A stretch of DNA of 7,038 bases from JANOGU01 sp964499865 (GTDB lineage: Bacteria; Pseudomonadota; Alphaproteobacteria; Rhodobacterales; Rhodobacteraceae). Both the position numbers and the translations under genes were made by a program. The DNA is taken from NCBI GenBank assembly GCA_964499865.1, contig CAZCPY010000153.1:1-7038 (forward strand). The letters run 5' to 3'. A model generated the notes under the pieces. The model was not told where the DNA came from. It worked only from the letters and a program-made list of their open reading frames with translations, and did not search any database. This document shows positions 6,786 to 7,038 of this stretch, piece by piece. The number at the start of each line of letters is the position of its first letter. Positions within the stretch are counted from its first letter, which is position 1.

Positions 6786-7038
6786 CAGGCTGCTGAAGAA
6801 GTCAGCGGGTCGGAACGGTTTCCCTTGCGGGTGCTTTCGGCCTTCAGCGTCGCGTCGCTCCATTCGCCAGTCATGCGCGCCCGGACGAGGTCGCTCATCG
6901 TCACGCAGCCAGCAGCCTTGGCAGCCGGGCGAGGTTGTTGGCGGCCATCGTGAGCACGAAGCGGGAGCGGACCCGTTCGAACGGGCGTTGTTGCGCAACT
7001 CGGGCCTGAGGCGTGATGCCCCCTTTCGATTTCCCCTT
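6786..7038 (-). mobile_element. One end of an insertion sequence, IS5/IS1182-like, cut by the window
   Basis: The segment begins with CAGGCTGCTGAAGAAGTC, which resembles terminal inverted repeats of IS5/IS1182-type elements. It ends at the right edge inside a transposase gene read towards this terminus. Between the transposase stop (6901-6903) and the terminus are about 115 bases without a supported gene. The exact left limit is uncertain by a few bases because the partner inverted repeat is not visible. Base composition is somewhat less GC-extreme than the operon, consistent with a mobile origin. Confidence 0.75.
6901..7038 (-). CDS. DDE transposase, C-terminal 45 residues (IS5-family-like, partial)
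   Basis: On the minus strand the frame is open from the right edge to TGA (complement of 6901-6903). The peptide begins KGKSKGGITPQARVAQQ, continues with RPFERVRSRFVLTMAANN and ends LARLPRLLAA. The closing pattern, an aromatic/aliphatic helix with NL-RLP-LL before the stop, is characteristic of the C-termini of many IS5-type DDE transposases in proteobacteria. The catalytic residues lie outside the window, so whether the transposase is intact cannot be judged. It converges with the opg operon, which is transcribed towards it. Confidence 0.78.
   Translation of the reverse strand, partial: KGKSKGGITPQARVAQQRPFERVRSRFVLTMAANNLARLPRLLAA

Noticed and set aside
6782..6898. Small minus-strand open frame of 38 codons in the IS end, downstream of the transposase
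   Set aside because: It runs into the IS terminus and takes its stop from the target CTAG; no ribosome site stands out and I do not recognise the product.
6972..6985. Perfect 14-base palindrome CCCGTTCGAACGGG
   Set aside because: It falls within transposase codons for a common peptide stretch, and nothing else marks it as a site.
5463..6998. Minus-strand open frame of 511 codons spanning the hydrolase gene and the IS end
   Set aside because: It crosses the IS boundary and is out of frame with the real transposase C-terminus, so it cannot be an evolved gene.

Overview
The window is very GC-rich, has strongly G/C-ending codons and carries long spurious open frames on both strands. Together with a short-form OpgH, an OpgC and a TTC38-type protein, this suggests an alphaproteobacterium of the Rhodobacter/Paracoccus kind (Rhodobacterales). 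That placement is inferred from protein character, since no rRNA or other marker is present.

Layout, left to right. (1) Positions 1-1497 hold the 3' nine-tenths of a thiamine-diphosphate-dependent enzyme of the acetolactate-synthase superfamily, cut by the left edge. (2) Positions 1498-1620 are a 123-base gap with a perfect 18-base GC palindrome, and it probably carries the promoter of the next operon. (3) Positions 1621-6785 are a tight four-gene same-strand operon. It encodes a TTC38-family TPR protein, the membrane acyltransferase OpgC, the membrane glucosyltransferase OpgH and a secreted alpha/beta-hydrolase of the PHB-depolymerase/LpqC type. The junctions are a 1-base gap and then two ATGA overlaps, so the genes are almost certainly co-transcribed and translationally coupled. 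(4) From 6786 to the right edge lies one end of an insertion sequence. The last 45 codons of its transposase are read on the minus strand, and it abuts the stop codon of the hydrolase gene.

How the genes fit together. OpgH polymerises glucose from UDP-glucose into osmoregulated periplasmic glucan (OPG) and moves it across the inner membrane. OpgC decorates the glucan with succinyl groups. The secreted serine hydrolase sits directly in the same operon, so it may act on ester substituents of the glucan or on another envelope ester; this is inference. The TTC38 protein has no known role in glucan synthesis, and its coupling to opgC is the least explained part of the locus. The usual periplasmic partner OpgG is absent from the window, and the IS end lies where the operon would otherwise continue.

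The most distinctive local feature is a five-copy 12-base tandem repeat inside opgH. It encodes five SGAR units in the cytosolic N-terminal tail and also fits a G-quadruplex motif on the coding strand. No CRISPR array, tRNA, rRNA or obvious defence system is present, and most of the window looks like ordinary chromosomal metabolism plus an IS.
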